Source of the DNA: Bugula neritina
Lineage: Eukaryota > Bryozoa > Gymnolaemata > Cheilostomatida > Bugulidae
DNA: 64,000 bases
Direction of reading: 5' to 3'
NCBI GenBank assembly: GCA_964035545.1
Contig: OZ037769.1
Location: 2,201,001-2,265,000 of the forward strand
Position numbers and translations under genes: made by a program. Under the pieces are notes generated by a model, which worked only from the letters and a program-made list of their open reading frames with translations, was not told where the DNA came from and ran no database searches. Shown in pieces: positions 32,301 to 44,100 of the stretch; the stretch's first letter is position 1; each line of letters begins with the position of its first letter.

Positions 32301-34767
32301 ACCAAAACCACAAACATGCTTTGAAGTTAATTTTTCTCAAAATTTTTAAAGAAAGGAAATTTTTAACTTTTTTCTAGAACTGCTAATCTGCATGTGTGCT
32401 TATGCCAAAATATTGATCTTAGACAAAATGGAACTCGTACTAGCAATAGTCTTCACACAAACCTTAATTTTTTACTAATTTTATGTGTGCTTGTTTTATA
32501 TATCATGGAGACTACAGCTCGCCCATCTCGTAGGAAACAACTTTAAAATACAAATGTCCCCAAAGGGACTTGCGAAAAGCCTCTATTAATTCTTAACTTT
32601 CAATGATATTTTGAATTTTTGAGTATTATTCTTGTTCAACAACAAAAACATTAGTCAAGCTTAGGTTGAAGCTGAACATAATTACACACGGTCATGAATG
32701 TATCAGTATCATAATAAAGTCTTGGTCTGTATGCGTGACTGTTTAGTTTAGTTTATAGAGTTAAAAATATAATAGCTATAAGTGTATCCTATATATCACT
32801 TAATACTCAATAGATAGGTAAACATACGCAGTCCTTGTTGGGTGACAATAGATTTCCTCACAGATTCAGATAAATTTCCATTCCTCTGTATCAACCAGAC
32901 TTCAGCTGATACACCAACATTACCATCTCTGTATATAGTTGTATTAGTAGATGTAGAGCTACTTAGAATTGTCTTATCATCTATATTCAGTTTGTATCTG
33001 TACGATGATTCTGCACAGTTGTATGTAGATGATACCTTAATGAGAGAGAATCAAATATCACTCAGCTGTTGTAAAACAGAAAAAAATTGAACATAAAAAG
33101 AACCTCTATACAGACAAGTGTAACATTTACCTGCCATGCTAGAGTATATTTCCATCTCTTTCTCCCCGAATCAGTTACCATTGTTGGTGAGTTAAACTGT
33201 AGACTTGATGATTGAAATGGATCTGCAAAAAAATGTATTAGCTAGATTAGTTTATTAAATATTTTGCGACCAATTGCCATCATAAATATAGCTACATGAA
33301 AACGCTGATAGTCTTATAAAGTATGTAAACTAATTAAAATAATGTTTATATATGCAATGACTAATAATTATTTCCATTTTAAGTGGCTAATAACATAAAC
33401 TCTTTGAATGATTTAGTGCAAATCTACAGTGATGTAATGATGATGTAAAATTAGGATGATGAAAAAGTTATTCAAATACAGTTAGTTTTAACAGAACATC
33501 TCAAATTTAGCTAAAATAGTGTAAGTCAAACCTATTTAATTGACATTCACTCGACAAGAAGATGCATTAGGGGTAAATTTTGTTATATATACACACAATA
33601 TATGTTAAATCACATTCTTTATCAGCTATATAATATTACACTTTTTCAATCATACCTGTACTCACCCAAATTTACTAAACTATAAGGATAAAACCTAGAA
33701 AATCAAAAAAATTAGAAGAAAAGCCTTGCTCAGTTACCTGTATTAGATAATATTTCATCAGTTTACTGCAAGAAGCAATATGCATTATTGGTTAACCCGT
33801 AAAAAATAGCTAAAAACTAGAGATATATTATATAGTGCATGTACTATAAAACAAGTAAAATGGCCCACTTATAAAAAGTTGACCAATCATCACTATTTCA
33901 AAGTGATATCCAACAACTGTCATTGTTTACAGGACATATTTTTTTATACACTTCATCCAAGAGTATTGTTGCATAATTATAATATAATTGTACATGCATA
34001 ATAATTGAAGTTGGTTACAATTAGGTACCAAAAACTCCTAAAATCCATTATTAAATACAATTAAGTTATTTAGCTGTTTTCAGTTTTTATGTTGTCTATT
34101 AAACGACTACTGCCTCCATATTTTAGCTCATAAAGCAATAAACTCTTTCAATTTCTTTTTTAATAGTAGAAGAAAGCAAAATATAGTTGGTGGCAGTTTT
34201 ACAAAAACATTACCAGAAGAGGCAAGCAAGGTTTGTATCTAGTTTATGTTTTGTCAAGTTGAACTACTTGGATAGAAATAGGTCTAGCATGACGTATTAT
34301 TTTTAAAAATTACTGAATTTTTATGGGATAAAGCAGTTTTAAATTTATTAATCCATAAGTAGAGTCAACTTACTGTTACAAGTTGTCTCACTGTCTGTTG
34401 CTACTTCGCTGTCTTTATTACCATTAGAGTTACTCTCTCTTCTTGCTCTAATCTCACAGTTTGCCAAAGTGTTTGGTGTAAACTCGCAGACTTGTTTATC
34501 AGATGGTATGTTCTTCCAACCACCAGAGTTACAATTATACTGCAAATTATAACACATTCAAATCTGAAGGATATTGTTTCAGCCATTTGCATTATTATTA
34601 ATTAAGTCAAATACTCACACATGCAGAGTCTGCAATGTTGACTAAAAATTATAAATTGTAAGTTGGCCCGAAGTTTTTATTACTGAACACATCAAATGAT
34701 TTTTACGATTGTCAGTTTTTTGTTCAAAAATTTAGCTAAAGCGTTTTAGCTGAAGTTATATATATAC

Positions 34768-34832
<65 letters not shown>

Positions 34833-36113
34833 TATATTCAAAGAACCAACCAAGACACTGTCCAGGTCATCTAACGCCTTATTTCTTTCTGCATGTATTT
34901 ACATAAGACTAAAAATTTTAGTTAAAAAACCACCTATATTTGCCATAGTTATTTAACTGGTTTACCTGATATACTAGCATACTTTCTGGTCCATTAGGAT
35001 AGAGTACAGGATCATAACTTAGACTAACACAGTATGGAGATACAGCTGTTACTTTAAAGTTTCTTGGTGCTACTTGAGGAGCTAAAACAACATATTTTAA
35101 TTTCGTTAAATTCATTAATGTGCTGAAAGCAACCTGTTTTATTTATTTCTGTAAGAAACATTTTAAAAACATTATTATTAAATTTTAAATACATTTTTCT
35201 CAACCAAATATTATTCAACAGATTGTCAAGAAAATTAATATCTGCAGTATAATCTGAACTGTATAGGAATGTGAGCAAGCAACTTAAAAATAAATTTGTA
35301 ATTTTGCATAACATTGAAATTTTATTTTTAAGCAAATTTTAAAATTGAAACCAAACCAATTATAAAAATTGTCCAGAAAAAATATTTTCAATTAACGTTC
35401 TACTTTTTTAAAAAAATCTACTTTAATAACCTCACGTAGATTTACTGTTGATGTAGTGATAGTCTTGGTAACAACTTCAGAAAGAACTTCATGTTTATTT
35501 CTTAACCAAACTTTTATGGTTAAAAATTCTCCTCCATCTTTGTACAGAGTGGAACTGGTATGTTTGTAGTTCCTTATTACTAAGCCACTGTCAACTTGTA
35601 GTTGGTAAGGATTAGTTGGATGTATGCAGCCATATGTTTCTGGTTCCTGTGAATTTACACAAGACTATGTTAATAATATCGTTCATTTAAAAATTCTTAA
35701 CATTTATGGAAAAAATTGTTGCAAAACGCTTCTATCTTTTCCAAGACTTTGTATTATTTAACCAAAATGACTAACAATTTATTATATAATAATAATTCCT
35801 ATATACGCATATGTTATAGTGTACTGGCATATTGCTTATAGTTGAGCTTCATTTATATTTGGTGTGGAATAATTTTATTGGAGTTGGTAGCTTTGTAATA
35901 CAGTCTATTAATTATGAAGTGTGTTTTAAAAGTTACAACTATAAGTAATAAAAACAATTACCTGCCATGTTGCTGTATACTTCCATCTTTTTCTGTTAGA
36001 ATGTGTAGCTTGACTTGGTTCTCCAAAAGAAAGTTGCTGAGGTTTATCTGGAACTGACAAAATATAAATATTGAAAGATTGAAACTAATATAATATTATA
36101 AACACTAAGTAAA

Positions 36114-36169
<56 letters not shown>

Positions 36170-36347
36170 ATATATATATATATATATATAAATATATAAA
36201 ATAAAATAAAAAAAAACAACTTTAATTTATTAATTTATTCATATAAATACAAAAGTGTAAGACTGTTTTGAATACCGTTGTTTATAATACGAAAGTATAA
36301 TATATTTAATATCCCTGCATAATCAGTTCAAAATATTGCTTAATGTT

Positions 36348-36445
<98 letters not shown>

Positions 36446-39389
36446 CATTAAGCAATATTTTGAACTGATTATGCAGGGATATTAAATATATTATACTTTC
36501 GTATTATAAACAACGGTATTCAAAACAGTCTTACACTTTTGTATTTATATGAATAAATTAATAAATTAAAGTTGTTTCTTTTTTAGTTATTTTTAAATAA
36601 TTAAAATCAGGCTGCGAAAAAGAAAACACTGTGTGGTAGAAATAAAAAAATAATTTATTTAATTTCTATTTCTTATAAGATGCATCTTCCCAACACATAT
36701 TTTTTGTCCTAATTAATAAAAATTGCACTGAATGTTTGTTATTAATGCTCTATAAAACATTTAAAAAAAAACATTCTATTCTGTATAAATATTTAACAAG
36801 TATTTACCAGCAGGACAAGCAGTTGTCACACTATCAGTAGCCACTTCACTTTTTTTGTTATTGTTGGAGTTACTCTCTCTTCTTGCTCTAATCTCACAGT
36901 TTACGAGACTGTTTGGTGTCAACCCACAGACTTGTTTATTAGATGGTATGATCTTCCAACCACCAGAGTTACAATTATACTGCAGAGGTATTGAATCAAA
37001 TGTTATCATTATGCAAACTGAGGTTTTTGGAAGCCCTAATTTGAAACTATGGGTATATTCATAAAAAAGCTTTAAAATTATTTGCCTCCATAACATAAGT
37101 CAACTTCATGATTTTAAACTTTTGCAGCCAACTTAAAACACTTGGAACAATGAGTAAGCAATTAACGCTACTTACTTTCAGTATGTTTACATATATATTA
37201 TCTTGACCTTGTAGTCAAAAAAGCATAGATTTCATCAACCTGTATATAATGCACCTCAATTAACAACACAACAACATAATATACCTACACATACCTGATA
37301 GTTAGCTTCTACATCTGTATATGGATTATCCCAGTCAAGTCTCACACAATCAGATGATATCTGACTCAGTCTCAGGTTTCTTGGTGTAAAATTAGCTAGA
37401 AAGGAACAATTGGAACTTTGTGTAAAAATACTTTCTTAAAATTGTGAGCAAATATACATATTTAGCGGTGTGCTAAAACTTAGAATAAAGAGACATTCTG
37501 ATCAAGTTACTAATGGCAACAATGAAAGTAAACTCAATTTGAAAAGAAAAAGATAATATACTTTGCAAAGAAAATATATATTAAAATATGAAAAAAAATT
37601 GCGCTAATCAAAATCAAGCAGTTTCAAGCAATTCCAAGTCATGTAACAAGTGTGAGTAATAAAAATGGTGAAGCTCATAATAATTATAACTAATCTTTAG
37701 ATGCCGAACAAAATTGTATTTTTCAAGAAGCAATTAATTAACTGTAAGTGCAACGCATGCTCATAACAAGATTTATAGAACTTTTGTTTTGAAGAAGTTA
37801 TTTTGCACTCTCAAAGTATTCATTTTGAACAGTATTTCAAATTTTAAAAATAACATATACGTCTAAAATGAAACTTATTTTCTATACTCATTTAGCTATT
37901 GTCTAATAAAAAATTGATTTTTACTCAACAGACCTAATTCTTGGGTATGCAGAAAGTAGAATAAACCATTTACTCTACCTCTTTTATTTCTCAATTTCAA
38001 ATCTTAGGACATTACTTATAGAATAAATTATTATTGCACTAATAGTTTTTAATTTTACTCATCAAGTCAAAAATTGTTGAAACTTTGTGTTATTTTGATT
38101 GCTAATAATGTTTATAGAGACATGCTCAACAGTTAAGTATATACACTAGCTTTCATCACCTAAAAACAACAATTGACACTTAATTATAACTTTTGCCGCT
38201 AAATAAAACGTGGGGTGGCTAAATAGCCACTGCAGTGGGACACAACAAATACATTGAAACTTTGTTGATTTGGTTGCACCTGATTTTAATTTGATTAATA
38301 CACATAAATAAATAAAAATACTCTTTCAGATCTACAGCAAAAATCATGTTTTAGCTGTACAGTTTGCACCACAACAGATAACAAGGGAGGAAAAATCAAA
38401 CGCACATCACTCATTTCTGTACGGTACCATTTTCATTACTGTTTAGAACTGGAAAAAAAATTTATTTCCGCTTTACAGGAACTTTCATCAACAAAAACTT
38501 CAGTAACATGTACTACAAAATTCTGAGTGGACTTTTTTTCTATGAACTGTAGCTAAGGTGCATGGCTGAGGTTTGTGACTGGAATGTGGAAGGGGAGGAG
38601 CTAGGGAGGAAATGTGTAAATCAGAATTTATTTAAGTCAAATACATGTGTAATCGCTCAATGATATAATGTATAGTGAATATCATGACTATCCATCAGTA
38701 GCAACAGCAGAGTGTTATGTATAATGTATAAAATCACAAAGCTATATAACCCCACGAAATGTATATATATATAGGTCTATTAGGGAGCTTCACCTTGTAG
38801 TTTGGTAGTTTTACCATGATGTTTTTGCTACTTTACAAAAAGGTCAAAAATGGCTCTATTTATAGATTTTATTAACATTTCATCTAGGTAACTTTTGGGC
38901 AAACAAACTAATAACAGTGATCAGAGTGCAAAGATAAGGTGACCCATTGTGCCCCAGTCAGCGTGGCCCATTGTGCCCCCTGTGGCCAAGTTGAAAATAA
39001 ATGTGGCTCAGGGAAAATTTATTTTAGAGTTTGCTGTTATACTAGTTAAGCAATGTAGAGACAAGCAATGGCAACAATATCAGTAAAATCTAGGCTTAAT
39101 TGTTACTTTTGAGTGTAAAAAGTAATAAAGCTTTAACTACATCTTAAAAAGTTAAAAAAAAGTATGTACAAACAGTTTTTGACTCACCTCTTGATGGATG
39201 CCATATTTATAAATAATCTTTCTAATAAAAAAACTAAATGTTCCTTATAAGTATACCCAAAGAATCTCATCTAAACAAGCAACCATAACATAAGTATAAG
39301 TATGACTTACCTCCAGCTGTATTCCCAACCAAGTAGAGTAACAGAAATGCTGCTAGAATAATGCTGTTATAACATTTCAGGGATCTCAT
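22963..39389 (-). CDS. R2: complete FN3-sushi receptor with tyrosine tail, 1225 aa
   Basis: Twenty-four exons: 39311-39389, 37295-37395, 36808-36979, 35962-36053, 35436-35646, 34966-35081, 34374-34539, 33131-33222, 32828-33035, 31158-31273, 30860-31028, 29693-29799, 29412-29601, 28949-29058, 27843-28026, 27305-27390, 26799-27018, 26367-26470, 25948-26128, 25721-25820, 24556-24808, 24171-24222, 23604-23807, 22963-23327. They total 3678 nt with no internal stop. Layout: signal peptide 1-26; nine FN3 modules about 27-902; RPTP-like juxtamembrane module 902-1037 with furin motif ending near R953; sushi 1037-1105; TM about 1109-1133; cytoplasmic tail to C1225. It has no F5/8C domain, unlike R1 and R3: intron 1 (37396-39310) shows no remnant. 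Its first FN3 looks chimeric. I do not know a named orthologue; the likely role is a surface recognition receptor signalling through SH2 proteins. Confidence 0.88.
23604..23807 (-). CDS. R2 sushi (CCP) domain exon
   Basis: A single phase 1-1 exon of 204 nt. Four cysteines frame the fold: YCSAPP, ALYSCEEGFY, EIVCGDDNG and IPTCKK, with a tryptophan just before the last (VEWKGG). This is the usual sushi/complement control protein spacing at about 60 residues. It sits between the cleavable module and the TM, so it stays on the membrane-anchored fragment after any furin cut. Confidence 0.88.
24171..25820 (-). CDS. R2 juxtamembrane module with furin motif (RPTP-like)
   Basis: Exons 25721-25820, 24556-24808 and 24171-24222 encode about 135 residues. 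They contain SKRKKRSS, a dibasic RxKR furin consensus, then a two-cysteine stretch (PPECDIDPDCYITAEI) and GDGKTYQDYYNAPLEPNQDY. The last motif resembles the membrane-proximal FN3-like region of receptor protein tyrosine phosphatases (LAR and RPTP-kappa/mu type), where a furin-class protease cuts and the halves stay associated. No phosphatase domain follows here. Cleavage is inferred from the motif and its conservation in R2, R3 and R4. Confidence 0.75.
25948..37395 (-). CDS. R2 FN3 array, nine modules
   Basis: Modules as exon pairs: 37295-37395 with 36808-36979; 35962-36053 with 35436-35646; 34966-35081 with 34374-34539; 33131-33222 with 32828-33035; 31158-31273 with 30860-31028; 29693-29799 with 29412-29601; 28949-29058 with 27843-28026; 27305-27390 with 26799-27018; 26367-26470 with 25948-26128. 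Modules 8 and 9 show the clearest FN3 signature (VLEDLDPYTNYTIILIAVN; RAINSAGESPVTSQTGYT). Modules 2 to 6 match R1 modules 4 to 8 exon for exon with near-identical exon lengths. Module 1 joins the first half of the R1/R3 module 1 type to the second half of the YNCNSGGW type, as if a deletion between phase-0 introns removed everything between them. Confidence 0.78.
28817..28886. repeat. 70-bp perfect palindrome
   Basis: Perfect inverted repeat centred between 28851 and 28852 (CTGCATGCATGCAG core), arms of 35 bp beginning CCTAGTACAAAAATTTATAG. No spacer. It lies in R2 intron 14, between exons 15 and 14. A transcript would form a long perfect hairpin. Confidence 0.95.
30079..30330. repeat. 12-bp minisatellite TACTCACTTAGC, 21 copies
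   Basis: Twenty-one perfect units in R2 intron 11. R1 has no such array in the matching intron, so it expanded after the duplication. The SYSL-repeat reading frame is an artefact of the 12-bp period. Confidence 0.97.
31540..32584. mobile_element. Fold-back element with arms of about 350-375 bp
   Basis: Arms 31540-31885 and 32209-32584 are inverted copies, about 85 percent alike by eye, with outer ends AGAGGCTTTT. The spacer is about 320 bp. It lies in R2 intron 9. R1 carries one arm only, with the spacer reversed. Confidence 0.75.
33223..34373. other. R2 intron 7
   Basis: Non-coding. A partial M1 end (ACAAGTAAAATGGCCCACTT at about 33852) is the only element piece I can name. Confidence 0.5.
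34757..34838. repeat. (TA)n microsatellite
   Basis: About 40 TA units with three CA interruptions, in R2 intron 6. Confidence 0.95.
36214..36577. repeat. 140-bp perfect inverted repeat around (TA)n
   Basis: Arms 36214-36353 and 36438-36577 are perfect reverse complements around a (TA)n core at 36352-36437. A second (TA)n lies just left at 36117-36190. It sits in R2 intron 3. It could be a young hairpin-type element, a replication template switch, or an assembly fold-back at the TA tract. Confidence 0.92.
37396..39310. other. R2 intron 1, lacks F5/8C exons
   Basis: 1.9 kb. In R1 and R3 the two F5/8C exons fall between exon 1 and FN3 module 1; here neither exon nor recognisable remnant is seen. 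A small tandem of GCCCATTGTGCCCC-type words occurs at 38940-38985. Confidence 0.6.
39311..39389 (-). CDS. R2 exon 1: signal peptide
   Basis: ATG at 39389 begins MRSLKCYNSIILAAFLLLYL followed by VGNTAG, then a GTAAG donor in phase 1. A short charged start plus a hydrophobic core of about 15 residues is a standard secretory signal. It differs from R3 exon 1 by one residue (G for R near the end). Confidence 0.88.
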
Positions 39390-39770
39390 GATGAAATTAC
39401 GTACTCTTCTCAGAGTAAGTAATATAGTAAGTACGCTGATAAAGCATGCAAGTAGAATTAACTATATAGCAGTTTATTCTTTCTGCAATTTTGTTGATTT
39501 CCGTTATAAAAGGTGTTGATTTAACTTGAAGAAACTTATTTGATTAACATATTCTACTAACTTCCTTTTTGATGTGTCACACACTTAGTTAAGTTTTGTC
39601 AGTTTAATTTGTTCAGTGAATGTATATGACTGTGCTAGTGTTCAGTGCAAACCGTAGTGTATCACAAAGGAACAGATGAAGATGAAAGCTAAGTGAATGC
39701 TAGAGCAAACATTCTTTGAATTAAAAAGAGAGCTATTCTATTCAGGTTCATAAGTTAGCTAACTACATTC
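39390..39770 (-). promoter_or_regulatory. R2 putative promoter and 5' UTR block
   Basis: Conserved with R1 and R3. A TATA-like CTATATAG lies at 39462-39469, about 73 bp upstream of the ATG. Transcript start unknown. Confidence 0.5.
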
Positions 39771-40749
39771 AAAAGAGTTTTTCTAAAGTATAATGGAGCT
39801 ATCTTTGCCTTATAATTATGTAGTAGAGTCAATAATAATGAAGTATAGAAAGATGAAAAGAAGAAGTTTGATGTTATGTATGGCAGTGCGTGACAATAAA
39901 GTTTAACTTCTGCCTTGCTATTCAAACATATGAAAAATACTACACTGTATAGTATTTTGAGCTATAGAGATACTCTACAATACAATATCAATCTGAAATG
40001 AGTAATTAAATCAGCATCACCATCTAAAGTTATTCTTTTGCAAAGTACATCCACGGTCAGTGCTAAAGATTTGAATTAGCAGCGTCAAAAAACATTTTAT
40101 ATAAATAGGTTTGATGTTCAACATACGCAAACTGGAAAAGTGAACATTTAATTTTGAAGAGATATGTCTATAACATACCCGAAACCTACAGTTATAAACG
40201 TTACTTTGTTAGCAACTTAACAACAGGGTTTCATATTTGAGAGAGAGCACAATTCCCAATCAACGCACTACAAACATTATGTTACAAGCATATACACATG
40301 CTACTAAACAGATACCTTTTCAGAATTTGTACATGACCTATCCTCTTATTTTTGTTATAAATACCGCAACAAAAAATTACTGCAAAGCACAAGTTTACAG
40401 CTCTTTTTAGTTACCTTATTTTTGAGCAAAGAATACTGTTAATATGTTAATATTATATTATTTATGTAAATAGACATATAAAAATTGAGCAAACAGGAAA
40501 AAATTATGAAAAAGTTAGATTTATGTTATATAAATGAAGATGTTATGTAAAATGTGTTTAGACACACTAAAAAATTTAATGCATTCAAACTTGTGTAAGC
40601 TATGTTTTAGTGCATATAATTATAGATTAAGGTAAATGTAATAATTTTTTAATACTTATAAACCATGGCATTCGTGAGTTAGTTTTAAACTAGTACTATA
40701 AGTTAAAGTAAATATAATAAAATATATTATATACTCCAATGCCATGAGT
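39771..40749. other. Spacer between R2 5' end and R3 3' end
   Basis: No gene. Almost identical to 52441-53431. Includes the R3 3' UTR region. Confidence 0.7.
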
Positions 40750-41108
40750 TTAACATTGGTCTTGCATATTCTGATAAAGATTAGTATCAGGTGAAAGATT
40801 GTGTACAGTACGAACTACTTTCTCATAGTTATGATCCTCAGTTACTGTATTCATACTCTCATATGTTGGTGCTGGATTCTTGTCACCAGAAACCTCTGCA
40901 TATTCTGCTACATCTGTACTTGCTCGTTGTATGCAGCTCAGATCAACCTCTTCAAGGTTATCTCTTCTCTGAGGTTTGGGCTGTGTTTCTCTCTTGGATC
41001 TTAGACTTCTAAGCTGATTGGATCTTCTCAGTATAACAATTATAAGTATTACTATTGTTATAATCAGAACACCAGTGGAAAGTCCAACAGACAACCCAAT
41101 GATGTAAC
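40750..41108 (-). CDS. R3 last exon: TM segment and tyrosine tail
   Basis: TM about residues 874-898 (IIGLSVGLSTGVLIITIVIL and on), stopped by RRSNQLRSLRSKR. Four tail tyrosines: YAEV (Y941), YESM (Y954), YEKV (Y966), YQNM (Y983). The fifth site of R2 (YEDI) is replaced by LEEV at L923, so R3 should have one SH2 site fewer. TAA at 40750-40752. Confidence 0.87.
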
Positions 41109-44100
41109 CTAAAACAATCAAGTACAAATAATACTAAATAGTTATGGTGATTAATAAATGAATCTTTGACTTTTATTTGCTGCAGTGTTTTATACAATCC
41201 TCAACCTATTATGTTGTTTATAAATAGCCAAATGTTGTATTAATATTGAGTCATTTGCAGAAAGTATCATTCTAGATGTAGAAGTTGGAGTAATTATAAA
41301 TATCATACTTTAATTTGAAAACACTACCTTACATTTTTTTAATAAAACAAGTTACCAAAATTAAATTTTTTCATGTTATACCTTACTCCTTGCGTCTTTC
41401 ATATTATACTCACAATAATTACTACTATATAGTCTATTTTAAAATTTTAATTGCAAAGTTGCAATAGTGTAGCCACAACTTTTCTTGGTGAAAAGAATTT
41501 GTAAAAGTTTGAAAATTGAGGAAGTTAATAGTCATATCGCCGTATACCTAGCTTTAGACATTCTGGTAATTCTCCCGACCAGTCCACTTCTCCATTATCA
41601 TCACCACAAACTATTTCTGATTGACCAGTAATATACAATCCTTCTTCACAAGAATACAGGGCTGTTGTACCCACACCCCAATCTTTATCTGAACTCAACA
41701 GTCTGGCATTATCTACTAGAGGTGGTGCAGAGCAGTGGCTCTCATCCATACCTACCAATGACAAAAGCAACTTTCTAACCATGACCCACTCTTACAGATT
41801 TGAATTTGTTAGTTTACCATGCACCGTGTTATTGCAATTGTAAAAAACTTTTACTATTATGCTGATAAATATTTCAATATGTAATAATGCATTTTTAGAT
41901 TCTTTGCAAAAGTATATTAAGCCTAAACCATTACAGAGGTTGTACTTGTCTTATCTCAGTTGTACCTATGCATCAGCATGCAGAATGAATTTTATAGAAC
42001 CTTATACTGTTTATAAGAAATAGTGTGAGCACTGATCTCAGCCAATCAGTCCCAGCAATCACTCACTTTTTTCTGCTTTTTCAAAAAGAAGTTGTTATAA
42101 TTTAATTAATAACTTATAATTTAAATAGCCCATTGATAATTAGTACTCCTTCATAAAACAATTTTAAGATTATATTCATTTTCTTCAAAAACTTCTACAA
42201 GAAAAATTAGGAGAAAAATCATTCCATGCATGTTCTTATGGAAAACCCTCAGCTTACCTAAGGAGATTCTGATGGGCTCGTTGAAGTACTCCACAATTTT
42301 AAAACCATCCTGTAATAATATATATACACCTTATTTTGAATAATACCTACTCAATGGTTTAGCCACTTCAAAACATGCATAAATATGTAAATAAATTGCG
42401 CTATATGTTTACTAAAAAGAACTTTTCTTTTACGTATAAGATCACAATGCTATATTTAGTATCATATCTTTTTTTTATATTATATTAACATATACAAGGA
42501 CTTATGCTGACTGTGTTTACATGCAATACCATAACAACAAGTTTCATAGTTTAAAGCCAATAATTATATGATTTAGCGTGCACCTCAAACTACCATTTTA
42601 ACTCAACAGAATAATGGTATATCTTTGCGAGAGGTTGTGGCATGGCACTGTATATGCTAAAGTGGTAGTTGAATTTGAGCCGTTTAAATTAAGAATAAAA
42701 TAAATTTTTAGGACATTACAAAAAACCAATAATTTCTGATTCTGTCTAGTATTTAGTTTAGACAGATATTTATTTTAGTTATCTATTTGCCAGAAAAATG
42801 TTTCTTTTATGATTGAATGTTTCAATACAAGAGAAATTACAAAACTTTTATTTGCATTTTAAAAGCAACTATTAGCAAGAAATGCAATGATAAGAAGTTA
42901 GTGCGTTGACAATGATTTCTTACACATGCGATAAAGTAAAACCAAAAAAATCTAACAATACCTCCGCCTGTACTGTAACTGCCTGATATATCTTGTAGTC
43001 TTGGTTTGGTTCCAGTGGTGCATTATAATAGTTTTGATATGTCTTTCCATCTCCAACTCTGAAGTCATACCCATCACTATCTACTAGAGAACTGTCAATC
43101 TCTGCTGTTATGTAACAATCTGGGTCAAGGTCACATTCTGGTGGTAGTTGGACAGATGATCTCTTCTTTCTCTTACTTGTTGATGTCTTCTTTTGGACAA
43201 CAAACACGTAGGAACTGCAATAAATAAGTTATCTAGTAGTATGTAGTTACTATACAAGTGAAATACAAAATTAGGTATTGCCTATCTAAGAAGGTAAAGA
43301 TAAAAAAGATAAACAGAATATATCTTTTCAAACAATATATTCTGCCAAATATTTAAAAACTAGGTCTGCGTGGGGTTCATATTTGCCTGATAAATAGCTA
43401 AGCTGTGGCAACCATAATCATTGGCTATCTGGGCATGCAGCTAATAGTGCAGTATTTTATATTATACTAGTCAATACACTATTATATTATATAGAAACTT
43501 ATTTGTGAGATATAATGTAATGACAATGTGTGATATTATGATTGGCTAGGCTTTGTTAATTAGAAATGTAACTCAACTCACTCAGGAATCTTGTTATCCA
43601 GGGTAACTTGATGTAGGGTGATGGTGAAAGACTTCTGAATAGTTTCAGTCAACTTTACTTTGTCACTCTCTCTCACTAAAAGTTATAGGAAAAATACTAT
43701 ACTATACTATGACTGTTTCTCTACATAAATGATGAGTTTCACAAAATTTCTAATAATTATGTATCTGCATTACTTTTATATAGAAATATAACCCCTCTGC
43801 AAAATTATTAACTATAATATATAAACTATATATGCAGTTATGATTATTTCATTTTGTCAAAGAAGTTAAATTAACATACATACCTGCTATTCTAGTGTAT
43901 CCTGTTTGTGAAGTCACTGGACTCTCCCCAGCACTGTTTATAGCCTTAGCACTACATGTCACTTTCTCAGCTGATCTGAATTCACACAGGCTAACTGGTT
44001 GTTTATCTGTTGCTAGGATACTTTGATAGTTTCCTCCTGCTGAGTTGGCGTAGTAACAAGTATACTAAAACATATATATGGAGCTTCAAAACCTGAAGCA

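Noticed and set aside
42580-42690. Small inverted repeat (CAAACTACCATTTTA and its reverse) as a MITE
   Set aside because: Short and imperfect, present only in the duplicated tract (also near 55270-55360); no independent copies seen.
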